Part shown: positions 13,188-25,100 of the stretch, in pieces
How the letters are laid out: every line of letters starts with the position of its first letter
How positions within the stretch are numbered: position 1 is the stretch's first letter
DNA from: Diphasiastrum complanatum
Taxonomy: Eukaryota; Streptophyta; Lycopodiopsida; Lycopodiales; Lycopodiaceae
Assembly (NCBI GenBank): GCA_029204225.1
Contig: MU831856.1
Span: 36,303 to 100,302, forward strand
Length of the DNA: 64,000 nucleotides
Direction: 5' to 3'
The notes under the pieces: generated by a model
Seen by the model: the letters and a program-made list of their open reading frames with translations, nothing else
Databases searched by the model: none
What the model was told of the DNA's origin: nothing
Translations under genes and position numbers: made by a program

Positions 13188-16100
13188 ATAGAATATATTA
13201 ATATCTATCGGGTGCCCTTGGGCATATAAGACAAGAAAAAGTACATCAGAAAGGAGCATTGTCCATGTTGGACTTATTTCTATCAACTAAAGCTAAAAAA
13301 CAGAAATAAACGTAAAATAAAACCAAAGCTTAGCCTCCAGCTATGGTGAGGGTACAAAAGCAGTAGCTTAACCACCAACTACGCGGAGGAATAAAACTCA
13401 CTAACTCAAAGAGAAAAACTATGTGATCTGGTGTGAGGCACATGGTGGCCTCTGATGACGAACTCTGGATGGTCGAGGAAGATGCTGGAGCTTCTGTCGG
13501 CGAGCTGGAATGTCAATCTCACTATCAGAAGTATCCTCCCTAACTCTTTTCTGAAACAAAAGTGTAATATGTGGCTGGTTGTGATCAACATCCTGATCAT
13601 CCGACATAAGTGAAGATCTCAAGGAGAACAACTCTCGCAAAAGTAAACCAACACATCTCGCATCTGAGTAGGCAAAGAAGGAACCAAGCGTGAGTGGAGT
13701 GTACTGATATAGACAATGGTATCTGCCTCTGATCTCATAGTAAGCTGGACATAAGAAAATAAAGTGAAACTCATCCTCAACCTCCTGCAATGTACAGCAC
13801 CGACAGATCCGTAATAATCGTGGCATGTCTTTGTATCTGCCGGTCTCAATAGCGAGTTGATGCGAAGAGACACGAAGCTGACCTATGCGGTAGCGTAGGC
13901 CAAAAGACAATGGCTGAGAGAGATAACTCGGTCTAACGGGAAGCCCTGAAGCATCCAAGTGAAGAAAGTGAATGTGGTAAAACTGAAGCATAACCCGTGA
14001 GGGATCAAGATGAGACCAAACAGTATGTATGTATGCTCTGTAGATCTGTCTACGAATGAACGCACGAGTCCCATCGGGGAGGTCAGACATAGATAATCCC
14101 CAGCTATGTAGAAAGTCCGAAGCATACTGAAACCATGAAGACTTAGCCCGCTGCCCAGCCAAAGTGCGAGAAGATGTAAAAGCCGCAAGCACAAACATAA
14201 ATCCAACCATAGAAGATTATTCTTAACAAGTTCAGAAGCATAGAGATCCTACACATACATGCTTTTTTGAAAGCCTAGAATGGGAGGATCATTCATTCTA
14301 GGCTCACTCTCAAATCACTTTACTGCGATGAACCTAAAAACTCAATCAGGTATAAATATGTTTCCTGTGGATCAAAAGTCCAAATCATTTTCTGCTCTTC
14401 AGAAGCAAAAACTTCACATTATCCTTGTTTGGGTCACTATAGTACATGAAGCTGATAATGAGGTTCCATTAGATTAGATAAGATGATGACCAAGAAATGG
14501 CTTTTGAGGCAGAAATGGAATGGCCTCCCACACACAAAGATACAGAAAGATGCTGAGGTCGACCATATTAAGCTCTTCATAGAATATCATACAAAAGAAC
14601 CATCAAAGCACTTGCCTGAAACTGCTCGAATTTTTCACCATAGATTGTGAGCTGGGATCGCAGGTCTTGTTCTGTTAAATGGAGTTGTGAAATTTGTTCT
14701 GTGTACATCTGTACTTTGCATTCTTCTTGAAAAAACAGTTCCTGTTGCTGCTTCAGTTTGACCTCCAAAAGTTGCTGTTCAAGGGACTTGGTTTGAAGCT
14801 GCAAACATAGAGCATAATATGTTTTCAATAAGTATAATATGCAATGTACATAATTAGTACAGACTTGCTACTATTTCTCAGCAATTTAGAATAGGGCACA
14901 CAATATTGTACATAAGACGAATCATTTTTGTTGTATCATTTCTACCCCATGTTTTGAGCAGATTGACACAATATGTTGATAAAAGAACACTGGCATCAAG
15001 GTACAAGCTACAGTAGGACAAATCACACGACAGCTACACTTTATCTAAACTGATTCTGAAGCTGAAAAAATGAAACATTTGCAATCAACCTGGTGTGCAA
15101 AATGTTGTTCTCTTAGCTCATATTGTTGCATGAAATGATTCAGCTTCTGTCGCAACCTGACCAAGGAGTTCATATGGCTTGTCTTGATTAATGAGACAAA
15201 AAAAAATGCTGATACTTGAATAAATTATACATTGAGCTCTTTATTTGATCAAACCAGCACATCGTGGGTGCTATAGTGCCAGATTAAGCTAGTAACAAGA
15301 TTTATGAAGTCTTCAATGAATTAAGGCCAGTTGGAGCAATTTCTGAGTTGACAATATGCAAGAACGACGGCAACTCACAATGTGCATATTCAATGCTTGC
15401 TTGATGCAAAAGATATTACAGTGAAAACTGGATAGCTTATGAGATTACAAGCGATTGAGGTAACCCTCGTTATCCCCTGCTTTACATTTATTCTACTCCA
15501 TTATTCTTGGAATACTTCAATAGGCTTGTGCTCCCGAGTTTTGACTTTAATACATCACTAAACTGTATGTGATCTAATTATATTTCATCACTAAATTTTG
15601 GCTGCTAAATGCAGAGCAGAAAGTGCAAAAGCACATCGAGTAAGCCGTGTTTGACCACCTTCACCCAATTGAGTGGTGAAGCCAACGTAAGGAATGATTC
15701 TCAAACCTATATATTAATTTCAAGAATAATATTACAACCTTCTCCAGGAGAGCAAGAACATAGGAGGCTACAAATAGTAAGAAACTTTGGGGCTGAAACA
15801 CTCCAAGAGCACAATCTTTGAAAACAGAAAGGAAACTCCAGTTACAGCTGTTTGCAAAAAAATTGGAAAACTTACATACAAGCAAATGCGGATAGCCGCA
15901 GAATTATGCAGAGGCTAATATGGCCAAGAGATATTGTTGGCCATCCTTAGACATAAATATCAGAGATGATCCCAAAATGCAGATTCTAACCAAAAGAATC
16001 AGATTGATCCTGTATTACTGGTTCACAGCAGAACGTGCAAGACCACCTGCTGAAAGTATGATCCTTCACATCCATTCCTGGAGACATCATGACTTTCACA

Positions 16101-19100
16101 AAAGTTTCAAAATATAGTACTTCTTCAATACTTAGGCTATTACGATATTTATTATCCATGCTCTATAGTTGAATAAATTATCTTAATCATGTACTACATT
16201 TACAGTTTGGTAAACTGACTCAAAATGTACTCGCTAGTATTAAATGACTAGTACGGCCGAAGTCATGGATGTAAGTGGGCACCTACTACAATAGGACTTG
16301 ATTTTAGTACTTAGAAATACATCTTGGGTCTTCAACCAAAATAGGTAGTAATAATAGCAATTAGCTTTTTGCCTTAGCTATTGCTTTTGCTTTGAGCTAG
16401 ACTAGAGAATCTATATAAGAGAGGCTGGCACCCAACCACATTCATTCCAATGTATAGAGCTTTGCTCACTCTTCCATAATCTAAGCTCTTAATCTCTTAT
16501 GCTGATCTTGGTGTGTGTGAGTGCTAATATAATTAGTTAACTCCATCTAAAATTTGTGGATCAAATTCGGACACTCCTGTTGGCACTCTCCATGCCATAG
16601 TACAAGTCATAGGTATGCAGGTACAGTAGGTACAAGGAGATGGAGGGAGGAGGATTTCTCCAAAGTTGCAGAAATCCTCCTCCAAAGATTTTTATTGTCA
16701 TGGCAAGAGGGCTTACAAAGGCATGAGGAGGCCTTAAGATGACAAAAGGATGGTTAAGGAGGGAGGAGAGAGGAGCCCCCTCCCTTCTATACATGCAAAA
16801 AGTATAGAGGGGAGGTGCACGCTCACCTCCTCCCCCTCTCTTAAAAGATTCAACTTTTTTTAAGTTTTTGGCCTCAAGAGTTAGAGTTCAAGTTTTATTT
16901 GTTTGTTTTAAGTTTAAAGCTTAAGATTAAAGCTTGAAGTCAAGCTTTGGAAAAAGCTTATGTTATAAGTTTTTTGTTAAACTTAAGCTTTAGAAAGGGC
17001 TACAAACAAGGTTTTGAATATGTTTACAAAATCCTTTGTACACTAAACCTTTTGTACTTATGTACCTTTTTAAAGTCAAGCTTAAAAAAGCTTTGCAAAA
17101 CCTTGTCTAATCTTTAAGGCAAACTACAGCCTGCGCAGGTTGTCTGCGCATGGACAGCCCATGCATGAACCCACCGTACGGCCATGCGCCGGGGAGGCCA
17201 GTGGATTTTTTTTCCAGCTTCCAAAAAAACTGAAAAGCAGTCAAACTGGACTGTTTTTCAAAACAGCCAAAAAACAGCACTTTTTTGACAATTTTTCGAA
17301 GTTAAAAATTGGCCAACAGATAACCGTAAAAAAATAGCCCTTAACTAGCATAGGAGGCTCTTCTATAAGCTTTCCAATCACACAAACTTGAAGTTTTAAC
17401 CAACCAAATTACACTTAGAACGATTGCACCTTTACACGAAGATTGGTGGCTCTGATACCAAATTTTATGACCCCATCGTCGAAGCCGACCTACATAAGGA
17501 CACAATTAGGTGACGACCAGTGTTGGTCGGGTATTGATTTTTTTTTCGGTTCTCAACCCGGTTATCAACCCAATTCTAAAGACCCTAACCAACGGGTACA
17601 CTATTTCTCAAGAACCGGCTTCTATAGTTATGGACTTGGCTCATTACATTCGCTGCGTCCATTCTTTTGTTGTTATTATGCATAAGCAGGCCTAAGGGCC
17701 CTTTTTATTCATATACTGGCCTTGGGCCCTATTTGGTTATATTTTTAGGACTTGGTCACATTGATTTGGAGTGGGGGTCCTCCTATTGGGAGGGCGCACT
17801 ATTTTCCCTCCAAATCCTTTTCCCTCCCTGTTTTGAATCCTTCATTTGATTCAGGGAGAGGGTATAAGTAGGGCATCATTGTATTCCTTTATTCAATTTA
17901 TGATGATTGCTCCTCTTTAGCCTCCTTAAGCATTCTCTTCTTGCTTTCTAGCTTAAGTCCTGCTTTCTAGCATAGCTAGTGAATCTTGTAACTTGGTATC
18001 AGAGCACTTTCCTGATTGCTGAATTTCAGATCTGATTTTCTGATTGGGCGCACATTTTCCTTGCTGATTTTTCTTTGCTGAGGGCTTTCATATCTTTGCT
18101 TCAACACATTCAGCACAGTTTGAAGGAGGACCAACTCTCATCAAAGCATTTTCCTTGGTGGAGCTTTAGCGGACAGTTAGCGGAAGTACTTCCGCTAAAT
18201 TTGGCGGCCTGAAATTTTTTTTTTTTTTTGGCAGATTATTTCTGGCGAATAAGTCCAGCTTGTTTGCAGGCTGTCCAGCGCCCTACTACCCATCACTTTC
18301 ATCAATTTTCTCCGTCATTTTTTGCAGATTGGTGGTGGCTGGTCAGCGCCCTACTACCCATCACTTTCGACGATTTGTTCATCATTTTTTGCAAACTTGG
18401 TGGAGGCTGTCCAGCGCCCTGCTAACCCATCACTTTCGTCAATTTTTTCGGCAGCTTCTCATTGTTTTTGCAGATTTGGTAGCTGCTGTCCAGCGCCCTA
18501 CTATCTCATCGTTTTCGACACTTTTCGTCACCGATTTGCTGACCATGTTTTATCTTGATTGGAGGCTATCCTACATCACCATTATTTTCAGCTATTTTAG
18601 TCATCATTTTTCAGAATCGGTAGCTGCTGCCTAGCGCCCTACGACCGTCTCATTTTCAGCGGTTCTCTTCACCGACTTGCTGTCTGTTTCGGCTATTGAT
18701 TGGAGGTTGATCGGTGCCTTACTTCAGCACCCTTTCCAGCCTATTTTTCAGCATATTGTGGATCTTGGTAGTTGCTGCCCAGCGCCCTATTATCTCACCA
18801 TTCTCGACGGATTTCTCCATCGACTTGCTGCTCATTTTGCTGATTATTTGTCGGCTGTCTAGCGCCCTCTTTCAGCACTTTTTTCAGCTTATTTGGCGCG
18901 AGTTGAGGATTCGGATTGGTGGCTGGTTGGCGCATCTATTCTGTCATATCTTCAGCTGCACTACTGATGGACGACAGATCAGCACCCACCCAGGTATTCA
19001 CCTACTTGCTCTCTTTTTGTTCACATACTGCTCTTTTTCCAGCCCCCTATTTCCCTCTCATATTTGTTATTTTGCTGCCTCACACCCTCCTCCTTCCTTT

Positions 19101-22100
19101 TTCCATTTTGTTAGAACCCTTCTACTTTTTGGCCTTGCACATTTGCTGTCCATTATTCTACTTTCTCAGCCCCTTATTTTCTGATTATTATCCATCTTGA
19201 TTGGCTGTTTCTGTGCCATTTTTGGTGATTTTGGACGTTAGACTAAGTTGGGGTGACGACAAACGTCCTCTCCCTTAGGTTTTGTCTCTTCCTTAGTCCC
19301 TATGGCGACTTCTTCATCTAAAAACCCACCGCAGAGCTCGTTAGATGATCGTTTTACACATATTGATGCCCGCATGGATCATCTTGAGAGTCGTATTGAT
19401 CGTGTTCTTTCTAGCCTTGAGACTATCCTACCACGAGGGGATACCAACCCCCCAGACATTCTTTATCGTCCTGGTAAAGCACCTTTATTTCCTATTTTGA
19501 GTACGCCTGCTCGTGCTTCATCTTCAGGAGGTGCTTTTAGTAGTACGTTTGATCTCTCTTCATATAGTGCTAGTCCTTATGGGTCTCCTTCTGTACCACC
19601 ACCTGGATTTCCCTCCGCACCACCAAGATGTCCTTCTCCTACTTTTTCAGGTAATCCTGAGCCCCATTTTGCTCGTGATTTTCGTGATCGCATCTAGCTT
19701 ACTACTTATTCTGGTTCGTCTGACGAGAATATCTTGGAAAATTGGTTCTCTAAATTAGAGACGTATTTTCTTATATATCCCGAGACTAAAACCCAGAAAG
19801 TGCAGTTGGCCGCATTACATTTAGATGGTAAAGCTCAGACTTGGTGGCGTGTTTATCGCTCTGAGCCTACTCGTGAGGGGTTACATATATGGCCTACTTT
19901 TTGTCATGATCTTCGTATGGCTATGATTGACCCACAGTGGTTGGTTTGCCAATGTGATCTGTTTCATAGCCTTCACCATACTAGTGATTTGACTACTTAT
20001 ATTGATCAGTTTATTGAGCTTTCCTACCTTTTTACTGATCTTCATCCTACACTTATTTCACATTTTATTGCCGGTCTTAGAGACTCCTTACGATATGATA
20101 TCTCATCTTTTTGGCCTCTTACTCTCTCAGATGCTATCTCCTTGGCTACTACCTTGCAACATAAGTATCCTGAGTTATCCACTTCTTCTCATTTTTCTTG
20201 CTCTCATTCCACTGCTTCTCCTACTTTGGCTTCTTCTACTACCGTTCCTCCTGGTCGTCCTTCCGCTGTTTTTGACCATGAGGCTCTTACTCCTGATGAT
20301 TCTGATGTTTATATCCAGATTCTTGATACTCCTGACCCACATTCTGTTGATGAGCCGGCTGACCCGCTTCCTGATGATCCTGCTTCCGCCGCTTGCCATG
20401 ACAGCTTGCTTATACTACTTGGGCTGGTGGGCATCTTGGTCCTCGTTCTATTCAGTTACGTGTTCGCATTTTGGGGCGAGAGTATAATGCTTTGGTGGAT
20501 ACGGGCAGTACACATTCATTTATTAGCAGTTACATTTTCACTAGGATTCGTGCTACACCTATTTCTGCTACATAGTCTCTTAGTGTCGAGGTTGCTCGTT
20601 CCCATTCTTTTTCCAGTTCTCAGATGTTTCAGGGCTTGGACTATAGCACTGGTGACTTCTCTGGACATGCAGATTTCTATATTATTCCTCTGGAGCGCTA
20701 TGACATTATTTTTGGCGCAGATTGGTTTTCGTCACTTGGTACTGTTGGTGTGGATCTTTCTCAGCAGACACTGTCTTTTACACATGTTGGTCGGCATCAT
20801 TTACTTTCTGGTATTGATTCCCAAGGTGACTATCAGTTGGTTACCGAGAAGCAGTTTATGCGTAGCCTGCCAAAGGCTCATGATGCAGCTCTTCTTTCCA
20901 TTCATAATACATTAGTTGTTGCTTCACTTTCACCGTCCGTGGGTTCCTCTTACTCAGGTTGATGCTGCTCCGGATTTACAGGTTGTTGCTACGTGCCTTG
21001 CACCTATATGCCGTGATTCACAGATATCGTATTCGGTGGTCATTCCTGGTTTCATTGATATTGAGGCCGTATACCTTGGTGGTATTTCTACTGTTGCTTT
21101 TGCACATACTTCCGATAGCCCTCCTGGTTCGGTGGTTGGTGCAGTATCTTCTCCATTGGTCTCTATATCTCCATCTCTTCAATCCGTTATGGCCGATGTT
21201 CCTGCTGATTTCTATGGGGTTCTTCACAAGTCCAGGTTTGCTGGTTCCCTCGCTATTGGTGATCAGGTTGTATCTTCTTTCGCTTTATTCCATGGATCTC
21301 TGCTTGAGGTTTGTGATCTGCCTCATGATATTTCTACGGTTCCTGACATGATTCATGAGCCTTTCGCCCTTACTGTTACACATTTTCCATCCGAGGATAT
21401 TTGCCAGATGGTCACTATTACTTATCTAGGGTATTTATATGCTGGGATCTTTCTAGATGAGTATACGGGGATCCTTCAGTCTCCTTGTGTTTCTACATAT
21501 AGGTTTCCTGCAGTCCATGTTGATGCTATGGCTATATGGCATTCCTGGTTATTACATATAGCTTGGTTTTCATTTGGACCTGTTGATTGGTGCTGGTTTT
21601 TCCATATTACTGATCGCCTATGGTGCTGATATCTCTATGATTATGCATGTGGCTCTCTATTTGTTCCTTGGATTGTTGCTCATTGTCAGGCTTGGCATAT
21701 CCTGATGGCTTGGGTTATTGCCTCCGTTCCAGCTACTGTTTGTCCGGGTGATCTTCAGGTTCCCCGTCATTTCGGGTTGCTCCATATCGCTTGGTCTCCG
21801 ATGCTGAGTTGCCACTTTGTTCTGGTGTTCCGAGACCATCATGGTACCTTGAGAGAGATCCTTCTCCTCTCTTGGATAGTTTTTGGGGATGCCGCCGCTA
21901 TATACTTCAGTGTTGCTCATATGTGCTTTGATACTCATTCCCAGCTACACGTGGATATTGCTCCGATGCTTGCTACTGATGTTGCGGATCTTGTTCCTCG
22001 TTCCAGTGCATTTCTTCTATTCCTCACTTGTGCGCCTGGTGTGTACTTTGGGATTACACTTGCGGCCAGTTCCGATGGGACATCCGATTCTCCATCCGTT

Positions 22101-25100
22101 TTTGGTGTATCTTATGATGGATTGGTATGTCCATATGAGGTCTTTCTGGATGAGTTTTTTGGCTATAGTTTTTTAGTTGGGGCCTCTACTATTTCTAAAT
22201 TTGTTGCTATTGTTTTCATGCATCATGTCTTTTTAGATGATGCATTGATTTCTTGGACCTTTTGGAGCTTTTGGCATGCTACTCTTCTCGTGATATGGGC
22301 CTTCAGGGTACCGTGTGCCATTGCTACTTCTCATTCATGGGCCTTATGGATACCTTGGGCTTTTGACCATGCTGGTGCATATTTCTCCATTTTAACTATC
22401 CTTTGTCAGGATGATCTCTTTATGCTCCATGTTTCCTGGCATATCGCTTGCTTTTCCATGCTGTTACAGCATGCCTGTCATCCTGCTTATGTTCCTACTC
22501 TTTGGTGTTGGTCTTCCGATGCTGCTATCTTTTCTTGGGGCACCTTGCACATATGGTTGATGGTTACGTGTATGATGTGACTATTCGCAATGAGTGTCCA
22601 TCTCTTTTCCAGTTTCCTTATTGGCTTCCCGTTGCTAATGCAGTTCTACCTTCTCGGGCTTTTTGGATACCTTGGTATGATGTCCCTATCTTTTGGGCTG
22701 ATCCACTACTAGCTTGGGCATTACGGATACCTTGGCATTCTTGGTTGCTGCTTGATCTTCTTCTGGTTCCTTGGCATCCCTGGCTGTTCCATATTGCTTG
22801 GTTTCTGATGACGCGTGATGACGCGGCCGAGATGTTCCCTTCGTCGCCTAATGTTGATCCTGAGTTGTTCCCTTGCTTACCAGCTGCCACTCGCCAGGTT
22901 CGCCTTCACCATAGTCGACGCTGCCGACAGATTCAGTTTTTGATCCAGTGGGATGGTCGTCCTGTTGAGGAGGCCACATGGGAGCCTATTGATGTGTTTT
23001 ATCATACACCATTATTGGCAGATCAGGCTCAAGCCCTCATGGCTTTAGTTCTTTTCTCTACTACAGATATCATTGTAGATGTTCCCTCTACTTCATGATT
23101 CGATTAGCTATGACTATTCTTTATTGTAGTATTTGCTTAGTACTTGCTTTACAAAGTTATGATACTTTTGGGGTATCTGTTGTGACGACTTATGCCCTCT
23201 CCATCAGTATTTCCATTAGTTCGTGATTTTTCAGTATTTAGCATGCTTACATTATTATTTTAGATAGTCATTATGCTTGCTAGCCGGTGGAGGGCTTTGT
23301 TTTTCTGCAAGGGAGACTTATGGACTTGGCTCATTACATTCGCTGCGTCCATTCTTTTATTGTTATTATGCATAAGCAGGCCTTGGGAGGACGCACTTTT
23401 TTCCCTCCAAATCCTTTTCCCTCCCTTTTTTGAATCCTCCATTTGATTCAGGGAGAGAGTATAAGTAGGGCATCATTGTATTCCTTTATTCAGTTTATGA
23501 TTATTGCTCCTCCTTAGCCTCCTTAAGCATTCTCTTCCTACTTTCTAGCTTAAGTCCTGCTTTCTAGCATAGCTAGTGAATCTTAGCTTGTAACTATGTA
23601 GAACCGGCGGGTATGCTCTTTTGTAGGAACCGGCCACGGTTGAGAACCGTTGGGTCCCTTTGAGCCTTGGATTGAGGTTGAGAACCGGACCGTCATTTGG
23701 AGGGGGGTATATATCAATTCACCCTATAGAACCTAACATTCATTAAGGGCTCTTAGCAAGTGAGGACATCATGATAGATGAGAATGTAGACCTCATTGAC
23801 GAGTATGGATTTTTTCATGAGTAGGATGAGTAAGAGAATGTTAAGACAGACATTGTAACAAGACTTTTTTCAAGGCTATTATTTTTGTTGATGGGTAGTT
23901 AGTTGATAAGTGAAATGTTAAAAACTTAAGACATTGTGCAACAAGACTTTTTTGAGCGGCTTTTATATAAGTCCGAGTGTTTATTTATTTGAGTTGTTTA
24001 GCTGTGAAGAATGCTCAAATTTTGTGCACTTACACTTTTTTTACGTGGCTTCCACATGTCTTTTGATAAATAACGTGAGGGAATATTAACATAGTATGCA
24101 ACAATAATTTTCGAAATGATTTTTTATTAATTTATATAGAGGTAGTATATATTGAGAACCTGGTATAGGAACTGGCGATTCTTAATAGAGTTATAACCGG
24201 CAGATTGGAATCGCCAAGATTTATCTTATAAGATATTATTGAGGACCACTAGGTGTAAATATTTTAAAAGTAATCCAATACCCTGAACCGGCGGTTGTTG
24301 GTTTCAAAAAAAAGGGCAATACCCTGAACCGGCGGGTATCATAAATATGTGAGAACCGCCCAACACTGGTGACGACGCTCTGAAACCGCCCATCCGTAGA
24401 GGTACTACCATCTCATCCCCGTGCATAGGAGCTATAGACCACTTTCAAGCACCCTAAGGTCTCCCCAGCCTAAGGTGTCCCATATCGCAGCAGCCTAGCT
24501 TCAACCCTTGCCTACCTCCGTCTCTTAGCAAGATAACATCCTGGCCTAACCACATGGGAGGAGCTCTTCATTCTCCAGGTGAGAATGAATGCCTAGCTCA
24601 TGAAGATCCACCTCTATATACATAGTACAGGTGGGGTGTCATCTCTAGCAACATGGTCACGTCATAACTATCGACACACATTAGTTGCACGCATCATTGT
24701 GGGTCAATAACTTTGGGTTACCCCGCACCAATAGAATATTGACACGTGGCACACAAACGACCAGCACCATGTCCCGTACAACGAGACTGTCACCTCCAGT
24801 AGGCCGTCACGTTCCCTTATGGGTACGTAACAAGACCCCAGTTGAAATATGGATTGTAAGAAGCCCTCTCTAAAGCAATCTAGAGTGTTTGGTTGCATTG
24901 CCTTTGCTCAAATTCCAAAGGAGCTCAAGAAGAAGATGGATGCATAAAACACCAAATATGATTTTGTTGGTTATTCTTCTGATCATAAGCCTACTAGTTT
25001 TGTGGCCCTTGAACCTCAATTGTCTACCTTGGATCTTGCAAGTATACACACTTTTGAGAGTGAATAAGAATAAGAAGAACCTAACCAACCCATGCAAACT

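Larger units (their letters stand above)
15157..17440. other. Intron 6, 3' part, mostly unassigned
   Basis: About 2.3 kb with no supported coding region. It holds a possible LTR at 16230-16560, a perfect hairpin at 16646-16683 and an AAGCTT-rich patch at 16905-17100, listed separately. Confidence 0.4.
17631..23594 (+). mobile_element. Chromodomain Gypsy LTR element without reverse transcriptase
   Basis: LTRs lie at about 17631-17991 and 23321-23594 (the second is shorter; by eye about 3-5 % different where they align, so fairly young). The primer-binding site TGGTATCAGAGCA is at 17994 and a purine tract GGGAGACT precedes the 3' LTR. Parts in order: repeat-rich leader to 19300; gag from 19302 (coiled coil, then a gag domain with WFSKLETYF and [10 protein letters not shown]); protease [12 protein letters not shown] near 20495; protease tail to about 20940; about 1.9 kb of sequence unlike reverse transcriptase, RNase H or integrase; then a chromodomain ([18 protein letters not shown], near 22930). 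It is broken, with several breaks in gag-protease. It is inserted in the hAT element. Confidence 0.8.
17518..24368. mobile_element. Non-autonomous hAT-type DNA transposon, split by a Gypsy element
   Basis: Both ends carry inverted CAGTGTTGG(G/T)CGG, with subterminal GGTTCTCA repeats. They are flanked by a perfect 8-bp duplication GTGACGAC (17510-17517 and 24369-24376). An 8-bp duplication with CAGTG-type ends is the hAT signature. Without the nested Gypsy the element is about 890 bases (17518-17630 plus 23595-24368) and has no transposase frame, so it would depend on another hAT for movement. The interior has many AACCGG motifs. Confidence 0.85.
17446..24840 (-). mobile_element. Minus-strand LTR with primer-binding site, split by a hAT insertion
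   Basis: TTGGTATCAGAGCCACC (minus strand, 17462-17446) is a tRNA-Met-type primer-binding site. The sequence before it (17517-17463, then 24840-24369 once the hAT element is set aside) would be the LTR, ending TCATAAAATT. Little internal sequence of this element is recognisable beyond the site. It is the oldest layer of the nest. The outer LTR edge near 24840 is a guess from where a plus-strand Copia fragment begins. Confidence 0.5.

Noticed and set aside
17994-18006. tRNA-like TGGTATCAGAGC sequences (also 17446-17462 and 59321)
   Set aside because: These are primer-binding sites complementary to a tRNA end, not tRNA genes; no cloverleaf surrounds them.
18228-19200. Several overlapping frames in the Gypsy leader
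   Set aside because: They follow the leader repeats in all three frames, have no domain and lie before the gag start.
20002-20487. Leu-rich hydrophobic frame overlapping Gypsy gag
   Set aside because: It is a shifted reading of T-rich gag sequence whose true frame shows the gag domain; the membrane-like look is a composition effect.
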